Assembly: GCA_963806495.1 (NCBI GenBank)
Contig: CAWDYA010000009.1
Coordinates: 62,001 to 126,000 of the forward strand
Length of the DNA stretch: 64,000 nt
From: CAWDYA01 sp963806495
GTDB lineage: Bacteria; Acidobacteriota; Polarisedimenticolia; JACPZX01; DASXTC01
Direction of reading: 5' to 3'
Shown here: one piece after another, positions 27,003 through 35,236 of the stretch
How the letters are laid out: each line of letters opens with the position of its first letter
How positions within the stretch are numbered: position 1 is the first letter of the stretch
Position numbers and translations under genes: made by a program
Notes under the pieces: model-generated
What the model saw: the letters and a program-made list of their open reading frames with translations, nothing else
Told to the model about the DNA's origin: nothing
Databases searched by the model: none

Positions 27003-28607
27003 TCACGCCAGTGATTCGCTCATCGACTCGAGGAACTCCTTGTTGTTCTTGGCCTTGCTTATTCTCTCGATGAGCAGCTCCATGGCCTCGGGAGGCGAGA
27101 GCTGGTTGAGGACCTTTCGCAGGACCCAGGTGCGGTCCAGCTCCTTCTTGGGGAGCAGCAGCTCCTCCTTGCGCGTCCCGGAGCGCTGGATCTCGATGGC
27201 CGGGAAGACGCGCCGGTCGGCCAGCTTCCGATCGAGATGGATCTCCATGTTGCCGGTCCCCTTGAACTCCTCGAAGATCACGTCGTCCATCCGGCTGCCC
27301 GTGTCGATGAGGGCGGTGGCCATGATGGTCAGACTGCCGCCCTCTTCCACGTTGCGAGCGGCGCCGAAGAAACGCTTCGGCCGCTGCAGCGCGTTGGCGT
27401 CCACACCGCCCGAGAGGACCTTCCCGGAGGGGGGTACGATGGTGTTGTACGCCCTCGCCAGACGGGTGACGCTGTCGAGCAGGATCACGACGTCCTTCTT
27501 GTGCTCGACGAGACGCTTCGCCTTCTCGATCACCATCTCGGCCACCTGCACGTGCCGCGTGGCCGGCTCGTCGAAGGTCGAGGAGATCACCTCTCCCTTG
27601 ACCGAGCGCTCCATGTCGGTGACCTCTTCCGGCCTCTCGTCGATCAGCAGGACGATCAGCACCACCTCGGGATGATTGTGCGTGATGCTGTTGGCCAGCG
27701 TCTGCAGCAGCATCGTCTTGCCGGTCCGCGGCGGGGCCACGATCAGCCCCCTCTGGCCCTTTCCGATGGGCGTGAGCAGGTCCATGATCCGCGCCGAGAT
27801 GTTCTCCTGATCGGTCTCGAGCACCACCCGTTCCTGGGGATACAGGGGCGTCAGGTTGTCGAAGAACACCTTGTCGCGCGCGATGTCGGGATGCTCGAAA
27901 TTGACCGCCTCGACCTTGATGAGGGCGAAGTACCGCTCCCCTTCCTTGGGCGGGCGCACCTGGCCGGAGACCGTGTCGCCCGTCCTCAGATCGAACTTGC
28001 GGATCTGCGAGGGGGAGACGTAGATGTCGTCGGGGCCGGGCAGGTAGTTGTACTCGGGCGCTCTCAGGAAGCCGAACCCGTCGGGGAGACATTCGAGGAC
28101 GCCCTCGGAGAAGATGAGGCCGCTCTTCTCGGTCTGGGCCTGCAGGATCCCGAAAATCAGCTCCTGCTTGCGCATCCCCGTGGCGCCGGCCACCTCGAGC
28201 TCCTTGGCCACCTTTGTCAGCTCGGCGATGCTCATCTCCTTCAGCTCGGCGATGTTGAGCACGGGGCCCGAGGGACGCGCGCCCTTTCCGCCGCCCCCGC
28301 CCGCCGGAGCCGAGCCCTTGCCGCCAGCTGGCGCACCGTTGGCCGCGCTCTGGGAGCCGTTCGTGGCGCCGTCCGCCTCCGCGTTCGCACCCGCGGGCGC
28401 CTCGGCGGGCGCCGGCCGTGGACCGCCGCGGCCCGGGCCGAAGCCGTCTCCACCGCGGCGCCCTCCGTTCGGAAAGCCGCCCCCACGGGGTCCGCCGCCG
28501 CCACCACCGCGGGTTCCGCCCCCGCGGGATCCCCGCTCGCCGCGCGGCCCCTGGCCGGACGGACCGCCCGACTGCGCCTGCGCGCCCGGGGAGTTCTGGC
28601 GGGTCAT
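27003..28607 (-). CDS. rho: Transcription termination factor Rho with Gly/Arg-rich N-terminal extension
   Basis: 534 residues. The ATG overlaps the ysxC stop by four bases. Residues 1-about 115 are disordered and RGG-like (RGSRGGGTRGGGG, PRGGGFPNGGRRGG), then Ala/Gly-rich. The Rho N-terminal helix domain follows (LNIAELKEMSIAELTKVAKEL), then the cold-shock RNA-binding domain (GFLRAPEYNYLPGPDDIYVS), and the RecA-like motor with Walker A APPRTGKTMLLQ, Walker B VVILLDSVTRLARAYN, Q-loop and R-loop regions. It releases RNA polymerase from C-rich, unstructured RNA. The extension resembles those of other high-GC bacteria, where extra RNA binding has been reported. Confidence 0.95.
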   Translation of the reverse strand: MTRQNSPGAQAQSGGPSGQGPRGERGSRGGGTRGGGGGGPRGGGFPNGGRRGGDGFGPGRGGPRPAPAEAPAGANAEADGATNGSQSAANGAPAGGKGSAPAGGGGGKGARPSGPVLNIAELKEMSIAELTKVAKELEVAGATGMRKQELIFGILQAQTEKSGLIFSEGVLECLPDGFGFLRAPEYNYLPGPDDIYVSPSQIRKFDLRTGDTVSGQVRPPKEGERYFALIKVEAVNFEHPDIARDKVFFDNLTPLYPQERVVLETDQENISARIMDLLTPIGKGQRGLIVAPPRTGKTMLLQTLANSITHNHPEVVLIVLLIDERPEEVTDMERSVKGEVISSTFDEPATRHVQVAEMVIEKAKRLVEHKKDVVILLDSVTRLARAYNTIVPPSGKVLSGGVDANALQRPKRFFGAARNVEEGGSLTIMATALIDTGSRMDDVIFEEFKGTGNMEIHLDRKLADRRVFPAIEIQRSGTRKEELLLPKKELDRTWVLRKVLNQLSPPEAMELLIERISKAKNNKEFLESMSESLA

Positions 28608-29224
28608 TTCGGGGGAGCGCCGGCCGCTGGTTCCGGCGCCCGACTCGTCAGTGATGCGATCTGGATGTCGATGGCTTGCCACAATTCCCTCTTGCCCTCT
28701 CCTGTCTCGCTGGAGAACGGAATGATGTCCTCGTGCCCCATGAGCCGCCGGCAACGAGTCACGGATCTGTTTCGCTCCTGGCGTGAGAGCTTGTCGATCT
28801 TGGTGCAGACCACCTGCACCGGGTGCCCGCCCGCCGCGAGCCATGCGTTCATCTTCAGATCGAGATCGCTCGGCTCATGGCGCGAGTCGACGATCAGGAC
28901 GGCGACCGCGAGCGGTCTGTCCGCCGTGAGGTACGACTCGATGATCCCGACCAGCTGTTCCCTCACTCTCGCCGGCGCCTTCGCGTATCCGTATCCCGGC
29001 AGGTCGACGAGGCGTGCCGCGTCGTTGATGCTGTAGAAATTCGCCTGCTGCGTCCGGCCCGGCGTCCTGCTGACCCGGGTCAGCTTCCTGCCCATCAGGG
29101 CGTTGATCAGGCTCGACTTCCCCACGTTCGACCTGCCGAGAAAGGCTATTTCGGGCAGGTTACCCGGCGGGTACTCGGAGCGACGTGTCGCGCCTGTCAG
29201 GAAACGGCAGTCGGTAATCCTCAA
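28604..29224 (-). CDS. ysxC: Ribosome biogenesis GTP-binding protein YsxC/EngB
   Basis: 206 residues. G1 GRSNVGKSSLINAL, G2 threonine in RTPGRTQQ, G3 DLPGYG and G4 TKID are all present, in the circularly standard TrmE-Era-EngA-YihA order. It helps assemble the large ribosomal subunit. The C-terminal 20 residues (Pro/Ala-rich) are beyond the family core. It lies 60 bp after lon and overlaps rho. Confidence 0.92.
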   Translation of the reverse strand: MRITDCRFLTGATRRSEYPPGNLPEIAFLGRSNVGKSSLINALMGRKLTRVSRTPGRTQQANFYSINDAARLVDLPGYGYAKAPARVREQLVGIIESYLTADRPLAVAVLIVDSRHEPSDLDLKMNAWLAAGGHPVQVVCTKIDKLSRQERNRSVTRCRRLMGHEDIIPFSSETGEGKRELWQAIDIQIASLTSRAPEPAAGAPPK

Positions 29225-29284
29225 AGGGCGGCTTTGGACCGGCTCTCGGGAGGGCGAGAGTGCCAGCGAATCACCGGCGGGCGC

Positions 29285-31711
29285 TCAATGCGCCGTCGGC
29301 CGGTTTGTCTGATCACCCGGCGTCTTGGCGCCGATGTCCTTGTCCTCGAACTCTTCCTTCTTCTCGGCCGGCACGGGCTGCCGCGTCAGGGCGACCTTGA
29401 GCACGTCGTCCATGGTGTCGGCAAGCCGGAAATCCAGCTCCCCCTGGACTTCGGGCGGCACGTCCGCCAGATCCTTCTCGTTGTCCTTGGGGATGATGAT
29501 CGTCTTGATGCCGAACCGGTGCGCCGCAAGGACCTTCTCCTTGAGCCCGCCGATCGGCAGGACCTTCCCACGCAGGGTGATCTCCCCGGTCATCGCCACG
29601 TCGCCCCGCGCCGGGATCCGTGTCAGAAGCGAGATGAGCGCGGTGGTGATGGTGATGCCGGCCGAGGGGCCGTCCTTGGGGATCGCACCCTCGGGAATGT
29701 GGATGTGTATGTCGAACTTGCGATGGAAGTTCTCGTCGATGCCGAGATCGGCCGCCCGCGCCCGGACGTACGACATGGCGGCGTGCGCCGACTCCTGCAT
29801 GACGTCGCCCAGCTTGCCGGTAAGCATGAGCTGGCCCTTGCCCTTCATGATCGTGGCCTCGGTGGGGAGGATCTCGCCGCCCACCTCGGTCCAGGCAAGA
29901 CCGACCACGACGCCGATCTCGTCCTTCTTCTCGCCTTCCTTCGGCCGGAACTTGGGCACGCCCAGGTACTCGGACAGCATCCCGGGCTCGATGGTGAGGG
30001 TAAAGCCCGGCCCCTCCTTCACCACCCGGCGGGCGACCTTGCGGCAGATCGAGGCGATCTCGCGCTCGAGGTTACGCACGCCCGCCTCGCGGGTGTACCG
30101 CTCGATGACGTCGCGCACGGTCAGATCGGAGAAGGAGACCTTCTCCGCGTCCAGCCCGTGGCCCTTGAGCTGCTTGGGCACGAGGAAACGCTGCGCGATG
30201 TTGACCTTCTCGCTGAGCGTGTAGCCCGCCAGCCGCAGCACCTCCATCCGGTCCTTGAGGGCCGGCGGCACGGTGTGCAGCACGTTCGCCGTGGCGATGA
30301 ACATGACCTGCGAGAGATCGAACTCGGTGTCGAGATAATGGTCGACGAACGTGGCGTTCTGCTCCGGGTCGAGCACCTCGAGCAGCGCGGCCGACGGGTC
30401 GCCGCGGAAGTCCATGGACATCTTGTCGACTTCGTCGAGGAGGAACACCGGGTTGCGCGTGCCGGCCTTCTTCATGAGCTGAATGATCTGGCCCGGGAAG
30501 GCGCCGATGTACGTGCGCCGGTGCCCGCGAATCTCGGCCTCGTCACGCACGCCGCCCAGGGAGAGCCGCACGAACTTGCGCCCTGTAGCCTTGGCGATCG
30601 ACTGCGCAAGGGAGGTCTTGCCGACCCCCGGCGGGCCCGCGAAGCAGAGGATCGACCCCTTGGGCGTCCTCACGAGGCTGCGCACCGCGAGGAACTCGAC
30701 GATCCGCTCCTTGATCTTCTCCAGGCCGTAGTGGTCCTCGTTGAGGATCCGCTCCGCGCGCTCGATGTCGCGGTTCTCCTTCGAGCGGTTGCTCCAGGGA
30801 ACCGAGAGCAGCCATTCGAGGTAGTTGCGCGAGACGGTGGCCTCGGCCGAGATGGGAGGCATGACCTCGAGGCGCTTGAGCTCCTGGAGGGCCTTCTCCT
30901 TGGCCTCCTTGGGCATCTTGGCCTCTTCGATCTTCTGCTTGAACTCCTCCACCTCGTTGACGCGGTCGTCCTTGCGCCCCAGCTCCTGCTGGATCGCCTT
31001 CATCTTCTCGGAGAGGTAGTACTCCTTCTGCGCCTTCTCCATCTGCTTCTTGACGCGATGGTGGATCTTGCGATCCACACGCAGCTTCTCGATCTCGCCG
31101 TCGAGGATCTCGACGATGGTGGACAGCCGCTCGCGCGGGTCGAAGGTCTCGAGCAGCCGCTGCTTGTCGTCGATGCCGATCTGCAGGTGGGCGCTGATCG
31201 TGTCGGTGAGGCGGCCCGGCTCGGTGACCCGTATCGTGGAGATCATCGTTTCGTAGGGAAGATTGGGGCTGAGCTTGACGTACTTCTCGAACAGGGAGAC
31301 GGCCTTCTGCATCTCCTTTTCGAGCTCGGGTGTGACCTCGGTCTTGCGGTCGATCACCTTCACGAGGGCGAAGAAGCAGCCGTCCTGCTCGTGCATTTCG
31401 AGGATGCGGCCCCTGAAGTTCCCTTCGACGAGCAGCTTGATGTTGCCGTTGGGCAGCTTGAGGCTCTGGATGATGTTGGCGATGCTGCCTATCGGGTTGA
31501 GATCATCGCTGCCCGGGTTGTCTATCTTCGCGTCCTTCTGCGTCGACAGGAAGATCTTCTTGCCCTGCGCGAGCGCCTGTTCGACGGCGGACAGGGAGCT
31601 CTTCCGCCCGACGACGAACGGGATCATCGTGTGCGGAAACACCACGAGGTCCCGCAGGGGCACCATGGGCAGGGTTTCAATGCTGTCGTTCTTGAAGGTT
31701 ATCGTAGTCAT
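29285..31711 (-). CDS. lon: ATP-dependent protease Lon (LonA)
   Basis: 808 residues in one chain. The N-terminal LON substrate domain (about 10-205) is followed by a coiled-coil region, the AAA+ motor with Walker A GPPGVGKTS and Walker B VFLLDEVDKM, and the protease domain with the catalytic Ser in PKDGPSAGIT and Lys in GLKEKVLAA. It degrades misfolded and regulatory proteins in the cytosol. Sits directly downstream of clpX as in many bacteria. A TATAAT box lies 12 bases upstream of the start, so a separate near-leaderless transcript is likely besides read-through from clpX. Confidence 0.96.
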   Translation of the reverse strand: MTTITFKNDSIETLPMVPLRDLVVFPHTMIPFVVGRKSSLSAVEQALAQGKKIFLSTQKDAKIDNPGSDDLNPIGSIANIIQSLKLPNGNIKLLVEGNFRGRILEMHEQDGCFFALVKVIDRKTEVTPELEKEMQKAVSLFEKYVKLSPNLPYETMISTIRVTEPGRLTDTISAHLQIGIDDKQRLLETFDPRERLSTIVEILDGEIEKLRVDRKIHHRVKKQMEKAQKEYYLSEKMKAIQQELGRKDDRVNEVEEFKQKIEEAKMPKEAKEKALQELKRLEVMPPISAEATVSRNYLEWLLSVPWSNRSKENRDIERAERILNEDHYGLEKIKERIVEFLAVRSLVRTPKGSILCFAGPPGVGKTSLAQSIAKATGRKFVRLSLGGVRDEAEIRGHRRTYIGAFPGQIIQLMKKAGTRNPVFLLDEVDKMSMDFRGDPSAALLEVLDPEQNATFVDHYLDTEFDLSQVMFIATANVLHTVPPALKDRMEVLRLAGYTLSEKVNIAQRFLVPKQLKGHGLDAEKVSFSDLTVRDVIERYTREAGVRNLEREIASICRKVARRVVKEGPGFTLTIEPGMLSEYLGVPKFRPKEGEKKDEIGVVVGLAWTEVGGEILPTEATIMKGKGQLMLTGKLGDVMQESAHAAMSYVRARAADLGIDENFHRKFDIHIHIPEGAIPKDGPSAGITITTALISLLTRIPARGDVAMTGEITLRGKVLPIGGLKEKVLAAHRFGIKTIIIPKDNEKDLADVPPEVQGELDFRLADTMDDVLKVALTRQPVPAEKKEEFEDKDIGAKTPGDQTNRPTAH

Positions 31712-31722
31712 CGATTCTCTTG

Positions 31723-31728
31723 ATTATA
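31723..31728 (-). promoter_or_regulatory. -10 box of a lon promoter
   Basis: A perfect TATAAT (preceded by TG) on the minus strand in the 56-base clpX-lon gap, 11 bases before the lon ATG. The matching -35 region is weak. The short distance implies a leader of only about five bases. Confidence 0.45.
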
Positions 31729-31767
31729 CAGCCTGGCTCAATGGGACTGCATCCGGCAGCGCAGACG

Positions 31768-33006
31768 TTAGCCCGCCTTCTGCAGCACGGTCAGGGGGTC
31801 GACCTTGCTCTCGACGACTTCCCTCGTGATAACACACTCCGACACGTTTGTCAGCGAGGGGAGCTGGTACATGATGTCCAGCATGAGGTCCTCGAGAATC
31901 ACCCGAAGGCCCCGGGCGCCGATCTTGCGCTCGAGGGCCTTGTCGGCGATCGACGACAGGGCGTCTTCGGTAAACCTGAGGTTGACGTTCTCGTACTCGA
32001 AAATCCTCTGGTACTGCCTCACGATGGCGTTCTTCGGCTCTGTAAGTATCTTCACCAGCGCCGGCTTGTCCAGCTCGGAGAGTGTCGCGATGACCGGCAG
32101 CCGCCCGACGAACTCGGGGATCAGCCCGAACTTGATGAGGTCGATCGGCTGGACCTGCTCGTACAGCAGATGCTGGTTGTCCTGTCCCTTCGGGTGCACG
32201 TCGCCCTTGAACCCCATCGACTTCGTCCCGAGCCGGCCCTTGATCGACTGGTCGAGCCCGACGAAGGCGCCGCCGCAGATGAACAGGATGTTTGTCGTGT
32301 CGACCGGGATGAACTCCTGCTGCGGATGCTTGCGGCCGCCCTGGGGCGGCACGTTGGCGACGGTGCCCTCGAGTATCTTGAGCAGCGCCTGCTGCACTCC
32401 CTCGCCGGAAACGTCACGGGTTATCGACGGATTCTCGCCCTTGCGGCAGATCTTGTCGACCTCGTCGATATAGATGATGCCGCGCTGCGCCTTCTCGACG
32501 TCGTTGCCGGCCGACTGCAGCAGCTTGAGGATGATGTTCTCGACGTCCTCGCCGACATAGCCCGCCTCGGTGAGCGTGGTGGCGTCGACGATCGCGAAGG
32601 GCACCGAGAGCAGCCGCGCGAGCGTCTGCGCGAGCAGCGTCTTTCCGGTGCCGGTCGGGCCGATGAGCAGGATGTTGCTCTTGGTCAGCTCGACGTCGTT
32701 CTTCCGCCGCGTGATCTCGTTGCGCTTGTAATGGTTGTAGACGGCCACGGCGAGTCGCTTCTTCGCCTTCTCCTGCCCGACCACGTACTCGTCGAGGAAC
32801 GTGTTGATCTCGACCGGCTTGGGCAGCTTCGTGCGAGCCTTCGACTCGTTGTTGTCCTTCTCCTCAGCGATGATGTCCAGGCAGATGTCGACGCACTCGT
32901 CGCAGATGTAGACCGTCGGCCCCGCGATGAGCTTCTTCACATCACGCTGGTTTTTGTTGCAGAAGGAACACCGCAGGATGTCCCCGTCGCTCTTCTTCCG
33001 TGCCAT
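31768..33006 (-). CDS. clpX: ATP-dependent Clp protease ATP-binding subunit ClpX
   Basis: 412 residues. The N-terminal zinc-binding domain has two CxxC pairs (CSFC at 13-16 and CDEC at about 35-38). The AAA+ domain has Walker A GPTGTGKTL, Walker B IIYIDEVDKI and the pore loop GYVGED. The ClpP-binding loop carries an IGF-like tripeptide equivalent in the LGTKSMGFKGD region. It unfolds tagged proteins and feeds them to ClpP, whose gene is 37 bp upstream. Confidence 0.96.
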   Translation of the reverse strand: MARKKSDGDILRCSFCNKNQRDVKKLIAGPTVYICDECVDICLDIIAEEKDNNESKARTKLPKPVEINTFLDEYVVGQEKAKKRLAVAVYNHYKRNEITRRKNDVELTKSNILLIGPTGTGKTLLAQTLARLLSVPFAIVDATTLTEAGYVGEDVENIILKLLQSAGNDVEKAQRGIIYIDEVDKICRKGENPSITRDVSGEGVQQALLKILEGTVANVPPQGGRKHPQQEFIPVDTTNILFICGGAFVGLDQSIKGRLGTKSMGFKGDVHPKGQDNQHLLYEQVQPIDLIKFGLIPEFVGRLPVIATLSELDKPALVKILTEPKNAIVRQYQRIFEYENVNLRFTEDALSSIADKALERKIGARGLRVILEDLMLDIMYQLPSLTNVSECVITREVVESKVDPLTVLQKAG

Positions 33007-33043
33007 CTCAGCCTCGGTCCATCAGGCAGCCGTCACCCAGGGT

Positions 33044-33628
33044 TCAGTCTCTCTTGTGAATGACCTGGTCGATGACACCGTACTCCATCGACTGTTCGGC
33101 GGCCATGATGAAATCACGATCGCAGTCGCGCTCGATCACTTCGAGCGGCTGCTTGGTGTGCCGGACGAGTATCTGGTTGAGCCGGTGGCGGATCCGCAGG
33201 ATCTCGCGGGCATGGATGTCGATATCCGAGGCCTGCCCCTGGAACCCGCCCATCGGCTGGTGCAGGATGACCCGGGAGTTGGGCAGCGCGAAACGTTTGC
33301 CGTCGGCGCCGGCGGCCAGCAGGACCGCGGCCATGCTGGCGGCCTGCCCGATGCAGATGGTGCTGATGTCGGGACGGACGAACTGCATGGTGTCATAGAT
33401 GGCGAGCCCGGCGGTGACGGAGCCGCCCGGCGAGTTGACATAAATGGAAATGTCGCGATCGGGGTCCTCGGCTTCGAGGAAGAGAAGCTGCGCGATGACG
33501 AGGTTGGAGAGGTGGTCGTCGATCGCGTCTCCGATGAAGATGATGTTGTCCTTCAGGAGACGGGAGTAGATATCGTAGGCACGCTCTCCCCGGTTGGTCT
33601 GTTCCACAACCATCGGAATAAGCGGCAT
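33044..33628 (-). CDS. clpP: ATP-dependent Clp protease proteolytic subunit ClpP
   Basis: 194 residues. Catalytic triad visible: Ser in GQAASMAAVLLAAG, His in RVILHQPMGG, Asp in the following QASDIDI stretch. YDIYSRLLKDNIIFIGDAI at the N-terminus and YVNSPGGSVTAGLAIYDTM are diagnostic. Forms the tetradecameric chamber partnered by ClpX. Lies 20 bp downstream of tig, giving the conserved tig-clpP-clpX-lon order. Confidence 0.96.
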   Translation of the reverse strand: MPLIPMVVEQTNRGERAYDIYSRLLKDNIIFIGDAIDDHLSNLVIAQLLFLEAEDPDRDISIYVNSPGGSVTAGLAIYDTMQFVRPDISTICIGQAASMAAVLLAAGADGKRFALPNSRVILHQPMGGFQGQASDIDIHAREILRIRHRLNQILVRHTKQPLEVIERDCDRDFIMAAEQSMEYGVIDQVIHKRD

Positions 33629-33648
33629 TTCAACTCCCCCAACCAGCG

Positions 33649-34959
33649 CTAAGTATTAGACGCAGATACCAGAAAGTCAAGGACCTTCTCCCTCAGAAGC
33701 TGCTGTCTCAACGACTCCAAACGCCCGTCCTTCGTGAGCTTCGCCCGGAAGGCCTCCGGTGTCTGACGACGCGCGCCCGCCTCGTGAGCGATCGCCCGAT
33801 CGACCGCTTCGGGCTCAACGGTAATCTCCTTCTCTTCTGCTATTGCGTCAAGTAGGATCATAGCACGAGCCGATCGGGAGGCGGGTTCGCGCTGCTTTTC
33901 CCGAATATCGTCCCAGTCGATCTGGTGCCGGCGCGGGTCCATCCCCTGGACGATCATGCTCCGCACGAAGTCGTCCACCCGCCGGTCGACCTCCTCGTCC
34001 ACCATGACGTCCGGCACGGGGACATCGGGGTTGGCGTTCAGGAGCTGCTCGACGATCTCGCCGCGGGCGGCGTCCCTGACCCGTCGCCGCTCCCTCTCCG
34101 TCAGGTCCTCGGTGATCCGTGTCTTGAGCTCCTCGAGGGTCGCGAACTTGCCCAGGTCGCGCGCGAACTCGTCGTCCGGCTCGGGCAGCACCTTGGTCTT
34201 GATCTCGCGCACGGTCACCGTGTAGGTGACGCGCTTTCCGGCCAGCTCGGACGCCTGATGATCGGCCGGGTAGCTGATGCCGAACTCGCGGGTCTCCCCC
34301 GGATTCATCCCGCGGATGTCGTCGGAGAGCTCCGGATGCGGGCCTCCCGAGCCGGTCTCGATCATGACGTTCTCACGGGCGAAGTCGTCCCCCTCGCCGG
34401 GAGCGAACCGGCCGGAGACATCCATCACGACGAAGTCGCCGGGCTCCACGCCGCGCCCCTCGACCGGTTCGTATCGGGCAGCCCGCTCGCGCAGCGTGTC
34501 GAGCGCCTCGGACACCATCGCATCGGTGACCACCGGCTGGTCGAGATTCACCTTCAGCGCGTCGACGCCGGCGGGAGTGACCTTCGGCCGCACCTCGAAC
34601 TCGGCCGTGAATGTGAGCGGCTCGCCCTTCTGGTACTTGTAGTCCTTGAGGATCGGAGCGCGCAGAGGCTGCAGATGCTGGTCCGTGATCGCCTGCGACA
34701 GGGTGTGCTCGATGACGTGCTCGACGGCCTCCTGCTCGAGCTCACGGCCGTACCGCTGCCTAATAATATGAGGGGGCACCTTCCCCTGCCTGAATCCCGG
34801 CACCTTGAGGTTGCGCGCGTACTTCCTGCACTGGCCGTCGTACTCGGCGGCGACCTGCGCCGCCGGCACCTCGACCGTCATCGACTTCTTCGCGCCGGTG
34901 ACGTCCGACACCGAGACCTTGATGCCTGATGTTTCCTTGACCTGTCCGTCGGGGCTCAT
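33649..34959 (-). CDS. tig: Trigger factor, ribosome-associated chaperone and prolyl isomerase
   Basis: 436 residues starting MSPDGQVKETSGIKV, with AGGAG before the ATG; the longer open frame upstream runs antisense-free through two tRNA genes and is not coding. The ribosome-docking motif appears as GFRQGKVPPHIIRQRYG, a variant of the GFRxGKxP signature. The PPIase FKBP-like domain lies around residues 150-245 and the C-terminal arms follow. It folds nascent chains at the tunnel exit. Heads the protein-coding part of the operon after two tRNAs. Confidence 0.94.
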   Translation of the reverse strand: MSPDGQVKETSGIKVSVSDVTGAKKSMTVEVPAAQVAAEYDGQCRKYARNLKVPGFRQGKVPPHIIRQRYGRELEQEAVEHVIEHTLSQAITDQHLQPLRAPILKDYKYQKGEPLTFTAEFEVRPKVTPAGVDALKVNLDQPVVTDAMVSEALDTLRERAARYEPVEGRGVEPGDFVVMDVSGRFAPGEGDDFARENVMIETGSGGPHPELSDDIRGMNPGETREFGISYPADHQASELAGKRVTYTVTVREIKTKVLPEPDDEFARDLGKFATLEELKTRITEDLTERERRRVRDAARGEIVEQLLNANPDVPVPDVMVDEEVDRRVDDFVRSMIVQGMDPRRHQIDWDDIREKQREPASRSARAMILLDAIAEEKEITVEPEAVDRAIAHEAGARRQTPEAFRAKLTKDGRLESLRQQLLREKVLDFLVSASNT

Positions 34960-34978
34960 GGTTCTCCTGGCGGTGAGC

Positions 34979-35063
34979 TGGTGCGAAAGGGGGGAGTCGA
35001 ACCCCCATGGGTTGCCCCACCGGATCCTAAGTCCGGCGCGTCTGCCAGTTCCGCCACTTTCGC
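34979..35063 (-). tRNA. tRNA-Leu(TAG)
   Basis: 85 bases including an encoded CCA. The acceptor GCGAAAG pairs with CTTTCGC, the anticodon loop is CTTAGGA (anticodon TAG, reading CUA) on a CCGGA/TCCGG stem, and there is a long variable arm as expected for leucine. The T arm has GGTTCGACTCC. It lies 20 bp before tig and 16 bp after tRNA-Lys. Confidence 0.93.
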
Positions 35064-35079
35064 GGGGATGGGGGAGTGC

Positions 35080-35154
35080 TGGTGAGCCGCCAAGGACTTG
35101 AACCTTGAACCCACGGATTAAGAGTCCGTTGCTCTGCCATTGAGCTAGCGGCCC
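35080..35154 (-). tRNA. tRNA-Lys(CTT)
   Basis: 75 bases with encoded CCA. Acceptor GGGCCGC/GCGGCTC, anticodon stem ACGGA/TCCGT with loop CTCTTAA (anticodon CTT, reading AAG), T arm GGTTCAAGTCC. First gene after the promoter at 35199-35227. Confidence 0.93.
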
Positions 35155-35198
35155 GTAACCGGATTGCGCTCGCACACGCTCGATTCCGGGAAGCGCTT

Positions 35199-35227
35199 AT
35201 GCTAGCCTCCGACCACATTACTGTCAA
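35199..35227 (-). promoter_or_regulatory. Promoter of the tRNA-Lys-tRNA-Leu-tig-clpPX run
   Basis: On the minus strand TTGACA (35222-35227), 17-base spacer, TAGCAT (35199-35204), about 45 bases upstream of tRNA-Lys. This is the only strong promoter before tig, so tRNAs and chaperone are probably co-transcribed. Confidence 0.6.
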
Positions 35228-35236
35228 GGAACCCGC

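Noticed and set aside
34960..35175. N-terminal extension of trigger factor through the tRNAs
   Set aside because: It is the translated reverse of two tRNA genes; the ATG at 34959 has its own AGGAG.
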